Origin: Rhizobium sp. RU33A
GTDB taxonomy: Bacteria; Pseudomonadota; Alphaproteobacteria; Rhizobiales; Rhizobiaceae
Length of the DNA: 64,000 nt
Direction: 5' to 3'
Assembly (NCBI RefSeq): GCF_900156055.1
Contig: NZ_FTMQ01000008.1
Span: forward strand, 1 to 64,000
How positions within the stretch are numbered: position 1 is the stretch's first letter; the number at the start of each line of letters is the position of its first letter. The notes beneath the pieces are model-generated. The model searched no databases. It was not told where the DNA came from and worked only from the letters and a program-made list of their open reading frames with translations. The position numbers and the translations under genes are program-made. Below, one piece after another: positions 36,574 through 44,911 of the stretch.

Positions 36574-37581
36574 ATGAGACTCGGTGTCGATACTCTTGTG
36601 GAATTGCTGAAGGCGGCAGGCGAGCCGACCCGCCTGCGTCTCCTCACGCTTCTGTCTGCGGGCGATCTCACGGTCACTGATCTTACAGAAATTCTCGGTC
36701 AGTCGCAGCCACGAATCTCCCGTCATCTGAAGTTGCTTTCGGAAGCCGATCTGATTGATCGCTATCAGGAGGGCGCCTGGGCCTATTTTCGGCTGAAACA
36801 GGATGGCTCGGGCGCGGCACTGGTTCGACTGCTGCTGGATGCTGCCGAGGAGAGCGATCCTGTCCTCCAGCGTGACCGCGATCGCCTGGCCGGCGTCAAG
36901 CGGGCGAGGGCTGAGAAGGCGCAGGCCTATTTCAGTCGCAACGCTTCCGAATGGGACGAGCTTCGCCGCCTGCATGTCAACGATGCCGATGTCGAAGCGG
37001 CTCTTCTGCAGATCGTCGGAACCGACGCGGTCGAATCCATGCTCGACCTCGGCACAGGCACCGGCCGTATCCTGCAACTTCTATCGCCCCGCTACCGCCG
37101 GGCAATCGGGATCGATGCCAGCCGTGACATGCTGGCGGTCGCCCGCTCCAATCTCGACAAGGACGGCATCCTGTCCGCCAGCGTGCGTCATGGCGACATC
37201 CTGAACCTGCCGCTCGATGCCGGCGACTACGATCTCGTGACGATCCATCAGGTTCTTCACTTCCTTGAAGAGCCGGAGCTGGCTCTTGCCGAAGCTGCGC
37301 GCATGCTGAAGCCGGGTGGTCGGCTCGCGATCATCGATCTGGCGCCACATGCCCACGAATATCTCCGGGACGAGCACGCTCATGTGCGCCTCGGCTTCTC
37401 CCATGGCGTCATGGCCGAATGGCTCGGCCGTCAGGGATTGTCCGTCGAGGACGTCATCGACCTGCCACCGGAAACTGCGGCCGGACGTGGGCTGACCGTG
37501 ACCATCTGGCTTGCCCGGCGCGGACGTGCTGCGGCGCATGCCGCTTCTGAACAACCCCTTGCCTTGACCGGGAGCAGATAA
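36574..37581 (+). CDS. ArsR-family regulator fused to SAM-dependent methyltransferase (SahR/SamR-like)
   Basis: A 335-residue two-domain protein. Residues about 5-95 are an ArsR winged helix (EPTRLRLLTLLSAGDLTVTDL, recognition helix SQPRISRHLKLL). Residues about 115-315 are a class I methyltransferase with motif I LDLGTGTGR (157-165) and the acidic end of strand 2 in AIGIDAS. No metal-binding Cys pair of classic ArsR proteins is visible. Such fusions are known as methionine-metabolism regulators that sense SAH or SAM through the methyltransferase domain (SahR/SamR studies). The adjoining operator and metF directly downstream (zero gap) support this role. Whether it retains methyl transfer is unknown. 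Confidence 0.9.
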   Translation: MRLGVDTLVELLKAAGEPTRLRLLTLLSAGDLTVTDLTEILGQSQPRISRHLKLLSEADLIDRYQEGAWAYFRLKQDGSGAALVRLLLDAAEESDPVLQRDRDRLAGVKRARAEKAQAYFSRNASEWDELRRLHVNDADVEAALLQIVGTDAVESMLDLGTGTGRILQLLSPRYRRAIGIDASRDMLAVARSNLDKDGILSASVRHGDILNLPLDAGDYDLVTIHQVLHFLEEPELALAEAARMLKPGGRLAIIDLAPHAHEYLRDEHAHVRLGFSHGVMAEWLGRQGLSVEDVIDLPPETAAGRGLTVTIWLARRGRAAAHAASEQPLALTGSR

Positions 37582-38490
37582 ATGACCAAGCCCGAACGGC
37601 CGATCGCCAAGACGCCTGATGTGCGGATCTCCTTCGAGTTCTTCCCGCCCAAGTCGCCCGACATGGAGGATCAGCTCTGGCAGACGGTGAAGGCCCTGCA
37701 GCCGTACCAGCCCGATTTCGTCTCGGTGACCTACGGTGCCGGTGGAACGACACGCGAGCCGACCCTTGCGACCGTCAAGCGGTTGATTGACGAGACCCCG
37801 CTCGCCACAGCTTCACACCTGACCTGTGTGGGTGCGACGCGTGAGGAGGTGCGTGCGGTCGTGGAAGAGTTCGAGGCGGCTGGCGTTCGCCACTTCGTGG
37901 CGCTGCGTGGCGACCCGCAAGGGGGCATGGGCAGCCGTTATGCGCCGCATCCGGGTGGCTTCCTGAATGCTGCCGACCTCGTCTCTGGTCTGCGCGACCT
38001 CGGTGACTTCGAGATTTCCGTCTCAGCCTATCCCGAACGCCATCCGGAGAGCGAAAATGACGATGTCGACATCGATATGCTCAAGCAGAAGGTCGATGCC
38101 GGAGCCACGCGCGCGCTGACGCAGTTCTTCTTCGACAATGATATCTTCGAGCGCTACCTGGACCGCGTCCGGGCGGCGGGTATCACCATCCCGATCGTGC
38201 CGGGCATCATGCCGATCCAGAATCTGACGCAGTTGAAGCGCTTCGCCTCGATGTGCGGCTCCAGCACACCGTCATTCCTCGACGAACGCTTCGAGGGGAC
38301 CGAGGGCGATCCTAAGGCACGTGCGGCGGTTGCGGCCGACATTGCGGCCGAACAGATCGCCGATCTCTCGCGTCGGGGTATCGAAGAGTTTCACATCTAC
38401 ACGATGAACCGGGCGCCTCTGACCATTGCGACTTTGGAACGCCTTGGCATCTCGGCGAAGGCCGACAAGATCTCCAACGCGGCCGCCTAA
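37582..38490 (+). CDS. metF: 5,10-Methylenetetrahydrofolate reductase
   Basis: A 302-residue MetF (E. coli 296) that reduces methylene-THF to methyl-THF with FAD and NADH. Visible motifs are the catalytic Glu region SFEFFPPKSPDMEDQLW, VSVTYGAGGTTREPTL, ALRGDPQGG, and QFFFDNDIFERYLDRVRAAGI, and the C-terminal HIYTMNRAPL. The ATG immediately follows the regulator stop, so both genes share one mRNA. Its product feeds MetH, whose gene has the same operator. Confidence 0.96.
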   Translation: MTKPERPIAKTPDVRISFEFFPPKSPDMEDQLWQTVKALQPYQPDFVSVTYGAGGTTREPTLATVKRLIDETPLATASHLTCVGATREEVRAVVEEFEAAGVRHFVALRGDPQGGMGSRYAPHPGGFLNAADLVSGLRDLGDFEISVSAYPERHPESENDDVDIDMLKQKVDAGATRALTQFFFDNDIFERYLDRVRAAGITIPIVPGIMPIQNLTQLKRFASMCGSSTPSFLDERFEGTEGDPKARAAVAADIAAEQIADLSRRGIEEFHIYTMNRAPLTIATLERLGISAKADKISNAAA

Positions 38491-38516
38491 GCCGAGGTCG
38501 CCGCCGCCATAAAAAA

Positions 38517-38547
38517 GAGGCGCATGACGGTCCGTGTCATGCGCCTC
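38517..38547 (+). terminator. Terminator after metF
   Basis: GAGGCGCATGAC and GTCATGCGCCTC form a perfect 12-bp stem with a 7-nt loop, 26 bp after metF. An A run precedes it and CATTCGTTTTG follows, so it may also end transcripts arriving from the small minus-strand gene at 38623. Confidence 0.8.
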
Positions 38548-38622
38548 TCATTCGTTTTGAAATTCTATCTGCTGGAGAGGCCTAATCCGGCCAGCTCATG
38601 GGTTCAGTTACTCAGACCCGTG

Positions 38623-38700
38623 TCAGATAAACAGCATCGTTCCGATGAAAACAAACGCTGCACCGACGATCAGGACATTAATTGAATTGGTCAGTCCCAT
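38623..38700 (-). CDS. 25-residue single-helix membrane peptide
   Basis: A very short gene with an excellent RBS (AAGGAGGCACAC before ATG). It encodes 25 residues: MGLTNSINV, then a continuous hydrophobic helix LIVGAAFVFIGTMLFI and stop. It should be a one-pass inner-membrane peptide. A TAATAT hexamer about 60 bp upstream could be the -10. I believe similar short peptides occur in other rhizobia, but this is recollection. Function is unknown. It lies between metF and a lytic transglycosylase gene with its own flanking terminators, so it is transcribed independently. Confidence 0.65.
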   Translation of the reverse strand: MGLTNSINVLIVGAAFVFIGTMLFI

Positions 38701-38949
38701 GTGTGCCTCCTTGCGTTGACCGTTAGATATTATGTCTGATTTGTGTCGGCGCAAGGGCCAATCTGTGCTGCGCTGCGTCAATAAGCGGCGAGTAACGTAT
38801 CCATAACGAGCGATAAGCCATACGGATCAATAGCTTGCCCTAGCTCTCGCCCTGTTAATGAAGTTTAATTTCCGTGAGCGTCTGTCGGCCCCGTTCGCGG
38901 GGCTGAAATCCTCAGCGTCACCAGATGGACAGCCGCCGGAAACATAAAA
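38701..38949. other. Non-coding gap upstream of the small membrane peptide gene
   Basis: This stretch holds the promoter region for the minus-strand peptide and a modest hairpin (GCCCCGTTCGCGGGGC type, near 38890-38905). No other convincing gene, riboswitch or repeat is seen. Confidence 0.5.
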
Positions 38950-38975
38950 AGCCGGGGCGTGGAGGCGCCCCGGCT
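38950..38975 (-). terminator. Rho-independent terminator of lytic transglycosylase gene
   Basis: On the minus strand AGCCGGGGCG and CGCCCCGGCT form a 10-bp stem with a 6-nt loop, followed by TTTTATG. It lies 26 bp after the end of the MltB-like gene. Confidence 0.85.
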
Positions 38976-39001
38976 CGATCATGTGGTCTTTGATGCGGAT
39001 A

Positions 39002-40189
39002 TCAGAGGGCGGCAAGCAATGCCGGTGTCGGCCAGCCATCGGCGGGCAGGCCCACTCGCTGCTGCTCCTTCTGTACCGCGACGCGTGTGCCGGCTCCCAG
39101 GATGCCGTCGATCTTGCCGACGTCATGGCCAAGGCCCTGCAGCTTGGTCTGCAGCGCCATCATCTGGTCGGTGTCGAGGCCCGGTTCCGGATTGCCCTTC
39201 TGATAGGCGGGCGCACCGCCGAACTGGGTGGCGAAAAATGCCGCCGAGGTCGTGTAGATGAAGGACTGGTTCCATTCGAGATAGATGTTGAAGTTCGGAT
39301 AGGTGATGAAGGCTGGCCCCTTGCGGCCCTGCGGCAGAATCAGCGATGCGGGCAGGGCGGAGAAAGCCGTCTCGCCGTCGCGGGGCTGCACGCCGAGTGC
39401 AAACCACTCACCTGCCGTCATCGTGCCTCCAAGGCCGGACTTCTCGAAGGGCAGGTTTTCCGGGATGCTGACTTCCTGGATCCAGGGTTCGCCGCGCTTG
39501 AAGCCGAGATGCTGAATGAAGCGTGCGGCCGTGAGAAGGGCGTCAGGGCTGCTCTGCTTGACGTTCACATGGTTGTCGCCATCGCCATCCACGCCGAAGG
39601 CGATGATGTCTTCAGGGAGCATCTGCACCTGGCCAATTTCGCCAGCCCAGGCTCCAGTATTGGTCGCAGGGTCGAGATCGCCATGCTCGACCATCTTGAT
39701 CAGCGCCAAAAGTTGCGGGCGGAAGAGTTCCGGGCGGCGGCAATCATGGGCCAGCGTAACCAGCGCATTGCGGGTGTTGAAGTCGCCCTGTACGGCGCCG
39801 AAGTCCGTTTCCTTGGCCCAGAAGGCGGTAATGACGCCGGCCGGCACGCCGTATTCCTGTTCGGCGCGTGCGAAGACCTCTGAATACTCTCTGATTTTCT
39901 GAAGGCCGGTGTTGAGGCGCGCCTGACTGCCGGTGCGGCTTGAGAATTCCAGGAAAGTCTGGCGGAAGACGCCCTGCGAGCGGTCGCGGGAAAGAACCTT
40001 CTGGTCGATGGCTGCACCGGCAAGCGCCTTGTCGACAATTTCTGCCGGCGTGCCTGCGGCAATGGCTTCCGCCTTCACGCCTTCGAGGAAGGTCGCGAGA
40101 TCGCCGCCGCATTGCTGCTGCGCCTGGGCGAAACCGGCTGAGGCAAGAATGAGGGCGAGAGGGAGCGCATGACGCAGGGCGTTGTTCAT
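39002..40189 (-). CDS. MltB-family lytic murein transglycosylase
   Basis: A 395-residue periplasmic enzyme that cleaves peptidoglycan glycan strands to 1,6-anhydromuropeptides. Signal peptide 1-23 (AQA|QQQ) without a lipobox. The SLT-2 domain covers about 28-320 with catalytic Glu127 (FWAKETDFG) and GQVQMLPEDIIAFGVDGDGDN; a PG-binding-1 domain occupies about 335-395 (LQGLGHDVGKIDGILGAGTR). The GH25 lysozyme gene lies 98 bp upstream on the same strand. Confidence 0.94.
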   Translation of the reverse strand: MNNALRHALPLALILASAGFAQAQQQCGGDLATFLEGVKAEAIAAGTPAEIVDKALAGAAIDQKVLSRDRSQGVFRQTFLEFSSRTGSQARLNTGLQKIREYSEVFARAEQEYGVPAGVITAFWAKETDFGAVQGDFNTRNALVTLAHDCRRPELFRPQLLALIKMVEHGDLDPATNTGAWAGEIGQVQMLPEDIIAFGVDGDGDNHVNVKQSSPDALLTAARFIQHLGFKRGEPWIQEVSIPENLPFEKSGLGGTMTAGEWFALGVQPRDGETAFSALPASLILPQGRKGPAFITYPNFNIYLEWNQSFIYTTSAAFFATQFGGAPAYQKGNPEPGLDTDQMMALQTKLQGLGHDVGKIDGILGAGTRVAVQKEQQRVGLPADGWPTPALLAAL

Positions 40190-40287
40190 CGATCAGTCCT
40201 TCGGGTTGCGTGCGATCGAATGCCGCGTTTACGCCGGCATGCGATGGCATGGGTTTGTTTCTCAGAGCCTCTAGGCTCCGTTTGCGA

Positions 40288-41067
40288 TCATTTCGAGACG
40301 GCGGCGATCCAGTTCTGCCAGTTCTTCTGGGTGCCGGCGAAAACGTTGATATCGGTTTCGCCTCGGATGCCGGGAATGACGCCTGTCGACGTGTATTGCC
40401 AGAAGGACCAACGCCGTTCCGGATAGATCTCGCTTGGATGCTGCGCCACGGCCCGGACCCAGAAGTGATGATCCCTGAACGCGCCTTCGAGGTTGTCCCG
40501 GTGGAAGTCGACGGAGGTGTAGATGATCGGACGCTTGCCGAAATGGGCCTCAATGCGCTGCATGAAGCGCTGCATTTCGCTGCGCACCGTTGCGGGATCC
40601 GGCCGCAGGCGGCAGGTCGGGGAGGTCGGGTTCCATTCGACGTCGAGCACGGGTGGCAGAAGGTTGGCATCGCGCGGCACGTTCTTGATGAACCAGTCGG
40701 CTTGCTCGTCGGCCGTCGAACAGAAATAGTAGAAGTGGTAGGCGGCGTGCGGAATGCCGGCGTCACTGGCACCCCGCCAGTATTCGTGGAAGCGTGGATC
40801 GAGCATGTCCTTGCCTTCCGTCGCCTTGATGAAGACGAAGGACACGCCCGATTTTTTCACCTGGCGCCAGTCGACGTCGCCGTTCCATTTGGAGACGTCG
40901 ATGCCATGCACCTCGTGACGATGCGGTGTCTTGCCATCGAAATGCTGGGGATCGGTGTCCTGGAAACGCGGAGAGAGGGAGGCTGTTTCCAACAGGTCGT
41001 AAGAGCCCGAGGTGCAGCCTGAAACTGCAAGGCAAAGCGGGAGGAGAAGTGTGGGAAGCCACCGCAT
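40288..41067 (-). CDS. GH25 lysozyme-like lipoprotein
   Basis: A 259-residue protein with a lipoprotein signal (lipobox AVSGC, Cys18), so probably anchored in a membrane facing the periplasm. The rest is a GH25 muramidase domain: GIDVSKWNGDVDW carries the first conserved Asp, FIKATEG, AYHFYYF, and VLDVEWNP carries the catalytic Asp/Glu pair; WSFWQYTSTGVIPGI is the C-terminal strand. Predicted to hydrolyse peptidoglycan. It is next to an MltB-type enzyme, so the pair may act together. Confidence 0.93.
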   Translation of the reverse strand: MRWLPTLLLPLCLAVSGCTSGSYDLLETASLSPRFQDTDPQHFDGKTPHRHEVHGIDVSKWNGDVDWRQVKKSGVSFVFIKATEGKDMLDPRFHEYWRGASDAGIPHAAYHFYYFCSTADEQADWFIKNVPRDANLLPPVLDVEWNPTSPTCRLRPDPATVRSEMQRFMQRIEAHFGKRPIIYTSVDFHRDNLEGAFRDHHFWVRAVAQHPSEIYPERRWSFWQYTSTGVIPGIRGETDINVFAGTQKNWQNWIAAVSK

Positions 41068-41197
41068 CGAGGGTCCGTGATCTCATGATTAAGGGAAGTT
41101 GCCCCATGAGGTGCAACAACGACACGCGTGGGAGCCGACTTTCGTCGCCCATCATCGTCAAATCCGGATTAGATGCAATCTTGCTTGCGCGAGGCCG

Positions 41198-41866
41198 TCA
41201 GCGGCTAAGGACGGCGTGCCAGGCATAGCCACGCCAGAGGGGCTCGAACTTCAACTGCAAGCCCTTTGCCGTCGCCCGCTCTTCGAGAATGCTTTTCAGA
41301 TCCGGGCGGGGGCTGACGTGGAAGCGGGCGAGCCAGGCCTGCAGACCTCTCTGAAACCACTGGGGTATGCGCTCCTGCTGGCCGAAGTCGACGATGTGCA
41401 GGGATCCCTCTGGACTAAGCGCTTCGATACCCCGGTCAATGGCGGCCTGCCAGTCGGGAATCATCGACAGGGCATAGGAGATCATCACCCGGTCAAAATG
41501 CGGCTGTCCGAAATCGGCGGCGCAAAATGTCGTGGCATCGGCGACCTCAAGCCTTGGGCGTGATGCCTTGCCCTCAAACTTGGCCTGGGCTGTTGCGAGC
41601 ATCTCAGCCGAAATGTCGAGGCCAAAGAGGTTTGCATGCGGAAAGTGCCGCTGGGCAAGGACAAGGTTGCGACCCGTGCCGCAACCAATTTCCAGGAGTG
41701 TGCCGCCGTTATCCAGATCGAGCCCTGCGATCATGCGGTCTCGACCGAGCAGGTAGTATTTCCGCGTCAGGTCGTAGATATGCCGCTGATAGCGATACAT
41801 CTGGTCCATGCGGTCCGCGTGGTCCTGGCTTTCGGTGGAAGCGAGGGCGGCAGGGCTCTCGCTCAT
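41198..41866 (-). CDS. btaB: BtaB, diacylglycerylhomoserine N-methyltransferase
   Basis: A 222-residue class I methyltransferase with motif I LLEIGCGTGRN near residue 58. It follows btaA with a 4-bp ATGA overlap, the usual order in rhizobia. BtaB adds three methyl groups from SAM to diacylglyceryl-homoserine, giving the betaine lipid DGTS at the inner membrane. On its own the sequence only shows a methyltransferase; the assignment rests on the btaA neighbour. Confidence 0.88.
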   Translation of the reverse strand: MSESPAALASTESQDHADRMDQMYRYQRHIYDLTRKYYLLGRDRMIAGLDLDNGGTLLEIGCGTGRNLVLAQRHFPHANLFGLDISAEMLATAQAKFEGKASRPRLEVADATTFCAADFGQPHFDRVMISYALSMIPDWQAAIDRGIEALSPEGSLHIVDFGQQERIPQWFQRGLQAWLARFHVSPRPDLKSILEERATAKGLQLKFEPLWRGYAWHAVLSR

Positions 41867-43113
41867 GCGGGCCGCTTCTCATATATGTGGAAGCCACCAT
41901 AGATGGCGGAGCGGTCCTGAGTGTTCAGGGCGTGTGAGCGTTCGGCCTGATAATGCCACTGGTCGAGAAGGGCGGGTGCCAGCTTTCCTTTCAGGATGCT
42001 GTCTTCCGCGGCGGTGCGGAAGATGACGCGGGCGCCTTCGCAGGCGGTACGCGTAATTTCGGTCCACAACTCGTTCAGCTGTCGCTCGTTCATCCAGTCC
42101 TGTGCGTCGAGAAGCACGTAGCGATCGACGCTGCCGGCTGGCTTTTTCGCCAGGAGTTCGGTGAAATTGGCGTGGTGAACGGTCGCGCGATCCGCTGTCT
42201 CTCGTATGGCGCGGTAGTGCTGTTCCTGCAGATAGGTGGGCAGAACACCTTCTTCCGGCTTCGGATAGCGGCGGAGAAATGCCTGCCAGGCGAAGTAGTT
42301 GTCGCGCAGCAGGAAATGGCAGCAGAGCTTTTCCAGGCGGTGGCGCAGGACGGCGGCGATCGTGCCGTCGTTGGCCAGCGATGCGAGCTCGTCATATTGC
42401 TGCGGCGGGATGCCAAGGCCGAAGAGCGAACTCTTGCGGCGGGTCAGCCAGCGAATGAGTGGCTTGTCGAACAAGGGTGCGATGCGGCTGTCGAAAAACA
42501 TCCGTTGTTCGCGCAAGGAGCGGGTTTCGGCTAGTTCTTCCAGGCGAACGCCATGGCTGCGTGCGATCAGGTGGCCGATGGTGATGAACCGCCCGAGAAG
42601 GCCGGTGCGGTAGATGTTGCGGTTGAAGACGGAAATACGTTTGCGCCCAGTCAAGCCGCGTGCTTCCCAGTAGCGCCGTGTCGCCGTGTCCAGATTGGGA
42701 GCGATGTGGCGGTCATACATCCGGACATTGGTGCTGACGCCGTGTTCGCCAAGCAGGCGACGGACGGAGGCGTGGTCGGGCAGGTGGCGGAAGGCCGCGA
42801 GCTTCAGGCGATTGAGGGCGATGTGGTTCGGGTTGAGGTCGACCACATCGATCGAGGCCGGCCGACGGCTGAGATAGGCGAGCATGTTGCAGCCGCCCGA
42901 GCCGATGGTGACGATGCGATGGCCTTCGGAAAGATCCATGGCCTGCATGTCGACCTCGGGATCCTCCCAGATCTGCGCATAGACAAGGCCGGAAAACAGC
43001 AGGCCGAAGAGGCGTTCCGACAGGCCCGCCGGCGAAAGGGCGGCATGCTGCAGCAATGCACCCTTCAGCTTCTCGTTTCCGCGAAATCCGGCATCGGGTG
43101 CAAGCTCAGTCAT
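41863..43113 (-). CDS. btaA: BtaA, SAM:diacylglycerol 3-amino-3-carboxypropyl transferase
   Basis: A 416-residue DUF3419/BtaA protein, the same length class as the characterised Rhodobacter and Sinorhizobium enzymes. It moves the aminocarboxypropyl group of SAM to diacylglycerol. Visible features are the start LFGLLFSGLVYAQIWEDPEVDMQAM, motif I RIVTIGSGGCNMLAYL, IDVVDLNPNHIALNRLKL, and the late YVLLDAQDWM. In S. meliloti btaAB is induced by phosphate starvation through PhoB; a Pho-box-like sequence upstream here is weak (see rejected items), but an inverted repeat is present at 43146. Confidence 0.93.
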   Translation of the reverse strand: MTELAPDAGFRGNEKLKGALLQHAALSPAGLSERLFGLLFSGLVYAQIWEDPEVDMQAMDLSEGHRIVTIGSGGCNMLAYLSRRPASIDVVDLNPNHIALNRLKLAAFRHLPDHASVRRLLGEHGVSTNVRMYDRHIAPNLDTATRRYWEARGLTGRKRISVFNRNIYRTGLLGRFITIGHLIARSHGVRLEELAETRSLREQRMFFDSRIAPLFDKPLIRWLTRRKSSLFGLGIPPQQYDELASLANDGTIAAVLRHRLEKLCCHFLLRDNYFAWQAFLRRYPKPEEGVLPTYLQEQHYRAIRETADRATVHHANFTELLAKKPAGSVDRYVLLDAQDWMNERQLNELWTEITRTACEGARVIFRTAAEDSILKGKLAPALLDQWHYQAERSHALNTQDRSAIYGGFHIYEKRPA

Positions 43114-43145
43114 GTCGATCCGCCCTCTTGTTGGGTTTCACGGCG

Positions 43146-43165
43146 TGTAGCGCTCGGGTGCTACA
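43146..43165. promoter_or_regulatory. Inverted repeat upstream of btaA
   Basis: TGTAGC and GCTACA flank 8 bases, 33 bp before the btaA start. It could be an operator or an RNA hairpin in the btaA leader. No regulator is identified. Confidence 0.35.
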
Positions 43166-43252
43166 GTTTGATGACGCGGTTGACGGGGTGCGGTAACCGA
43201 ATTTCAATGCATTTTATACAAATTGTCCTCAGTTATTTTAGGGGTGTTTAAC

Positions 43253-44821
43253 ATGATGTTAAGTGAAATCCCGTTTGGGAGGCGACTGCGCTACGGTCTT
43301 GCCGGTTTTCTGGGCGGAGCTGCAGCTCCGGCTGCCATGGCTCTACCTGTTGTGGTGCAGTCCGGTTTTGATGCTCTTTCCACAGCTTTTATGAGTGAAT
43401 GGTCCTCGCTTGCGGCCATCAGCCTACCGCTTGTCGGCACCGCAGTCGGTTGGCGAATCGCCTCCTGGGAGGCCATGCTGCATGAGCGCATCAGTCGCCT
43501 CGAAGGTGGTGCGACGGCGCTTGAAGCTGCCTCACGTTTCGATCGTCTGACCGGCCTTGGCAACCGTCAGGCCCTGAATGACGCGCTCGAAGCCCTGATG
43601 GCGGCACGAGGTCCGTCGGGCGGTACGCTTCTGCTGATCGATCTCGACCGCTTCAAATATGTCAATGACACGCTGGGACATGCGGCTGGCGACGCACTGC
43701 TGGTCGCCGTGGCCGAGCGTTTGCGCCAGGCTTCGGGCGAGGGCGCGCAGTTGTTTCGTCTCGGGGCCGACGAGTTCGCGGTCATCCTGCCGCAAGCGCT
43801 GCGCCGCCCGGTGGCAGAGTTCGTCTGCCTGGCGATCGAAGACGCGCTCGCCGAACCTTTTGTCCTGGAGCAGGGGCGCGTTATGGCCGGAGTGAGTATC
43901 GGTGCAACGCTCATCTCCGCCGAGGACAGTGATATTGCGGCACTGCTGCAGCGGGCGGCTCTGGCGCTCTATCGCGCCAAGGAGGTCTTTGGCCCTGCCC
44001 ATGCCTTCCATGATGAAAGTCTCGCCCGTGAAGTGCGAGAAGGCCTGGAGCTCGAACGCGACCTCTCGCGCGGCTTCGTCGACGGGGAATTCTATCTCGA
44101 ATACCAGCCGATTGTTGCCGTGGAGAATGGTGACGTGCGATCTCTGGAGGCGCTTCTGCGCTGGCGCCATCCGGCGAGGGGGCTGATCACGCCCGACGTC
44201 TTCATCCCTCTCGCAGAGAAGACCGGCATCATTCAGGTGATCGGCAAATGGGTCGTGCAGCAGGCTTGCGCCGCAGCCGTAACCTGGCCGGAACCGACGG
44301 GCGTCAGCGTCAACGTGTCGGGCGACCAGTTCAAAGATCCGAACTTTGTGACGCATATCCTCGATTGTCTGGTGGATACCGGGCTGGCGCCAGAGCGGCT
44401 GACGATCGAAGTGACAGAGGCGGTCTTTTCCGTCGATATCGATCTTGTTTGCCGCAGTCTCGCCGAGCTTCGCTCGAGCGGCGTGCGCATCGCGCTCGAC
44501 GATTTCGGCACCGGATTCTCGTCGATTAACAATCTCCGGCTCTTCCCGCTCGATGAACTGAAGATCGACCGGTCCTTCGCGAAGCAGATGCTTGAGACCA
44601 GCCAGGGGGCGAAACTCGTCGACCTCATGCACAAGCTGTCGGAGACCTTCCAAATCCGGACCACAATCGAGGGGATCGAGACCAACAGCCAGTTGGATTT
44701 CATCAAGCGCCTTGGCATCGGCGAGGCTCAAGGGTTCCTGTTTTCACGACCCTTTGCGGCTGCGGAAGCCCTCAATTTCCTGGAGGCGCGCCTTGAGCAA
44801 CGCGCAGTCCCGGTCGCTTGA
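43253..44821 (+). CDS. Membrane GGDEF/EAL cyclic-di-GMP protein
   Basis: A 522-residue protein with two hydrophobic N-terminal segments (about 14-38 and 55-70), then a GGDEF domain (about 90-250) whose signature reads GADEF (171-175), and an EAL domain (about 265-515) with EALLRW (299-304) and DDFGTGFSS intact. The phosphodiesterase half looks active; the cyclase half has a Gly-to-Ala change that some active cyclases tolerate. ATG at 43253 follows AGGGG at good spacing; a TTG ten codons upstream is less likely. Confidence 0.92.
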   Translation: MMLSEIPFGRRLRYGLAGFLGGAAAPAAMALPVVVQSGFDALSTAFMSEWSSLAAISLPLVGTAVGWRIASWEAMLHERISRLEGGATALEAASRFDRLTGLGNRQALNDALEALMAARGPSGGTLLLIDLDRFKYVNDTLGHAAGDALLVAVAERLRQASGEGAQLFRLGADEFAVILPQALRRPVAEFVCLAIEDALAEPFVLEQGRVMAGVSIGATLISAEDSDIAALLQRAALALYRAKEVFGPAHAFHDESLAREVREGLELERDLSRGFVDGEFYLEYQPIVAVENGDVRSLEALLRWRHPARGLITPDVFIPLAEKTGIIQVIGKWVVQQACAAAVTWPEPTGVSVNVSGDQFKDPNFVTHILDCLVDTGLAPERLTIEVTEAVFSVDIDLVCRSLAELRSSGVRIALDDFGTGFSSINNLRLFPLDELKIDRSFAKQMLETSQGAKLVDLMHKLSETFQIRTTIEGIETNSQLDFIKRLGIGEAQGFLFSRPFAAAEALNFLEARLEQRAVPVA

Positions 44822-44911
44822 AAGTCGCGGGATAACTTCCGGCACGCGCCCTGGTCATCTTTCGCCTGTCATTCATTCCTGCTTCGATAGCGGCAACAGG
44901 AGGAGAGGTTG

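Noticed and set aside
43166..43195. A Pho box upstream of btaA
   Set aside because: The best alignment to CTGTCAT-N4-CTGTCAT on the minus strand (GCGTCAT-CAAA-CTGTAGC) matches only about 9 of 14 positions, too weak to call.
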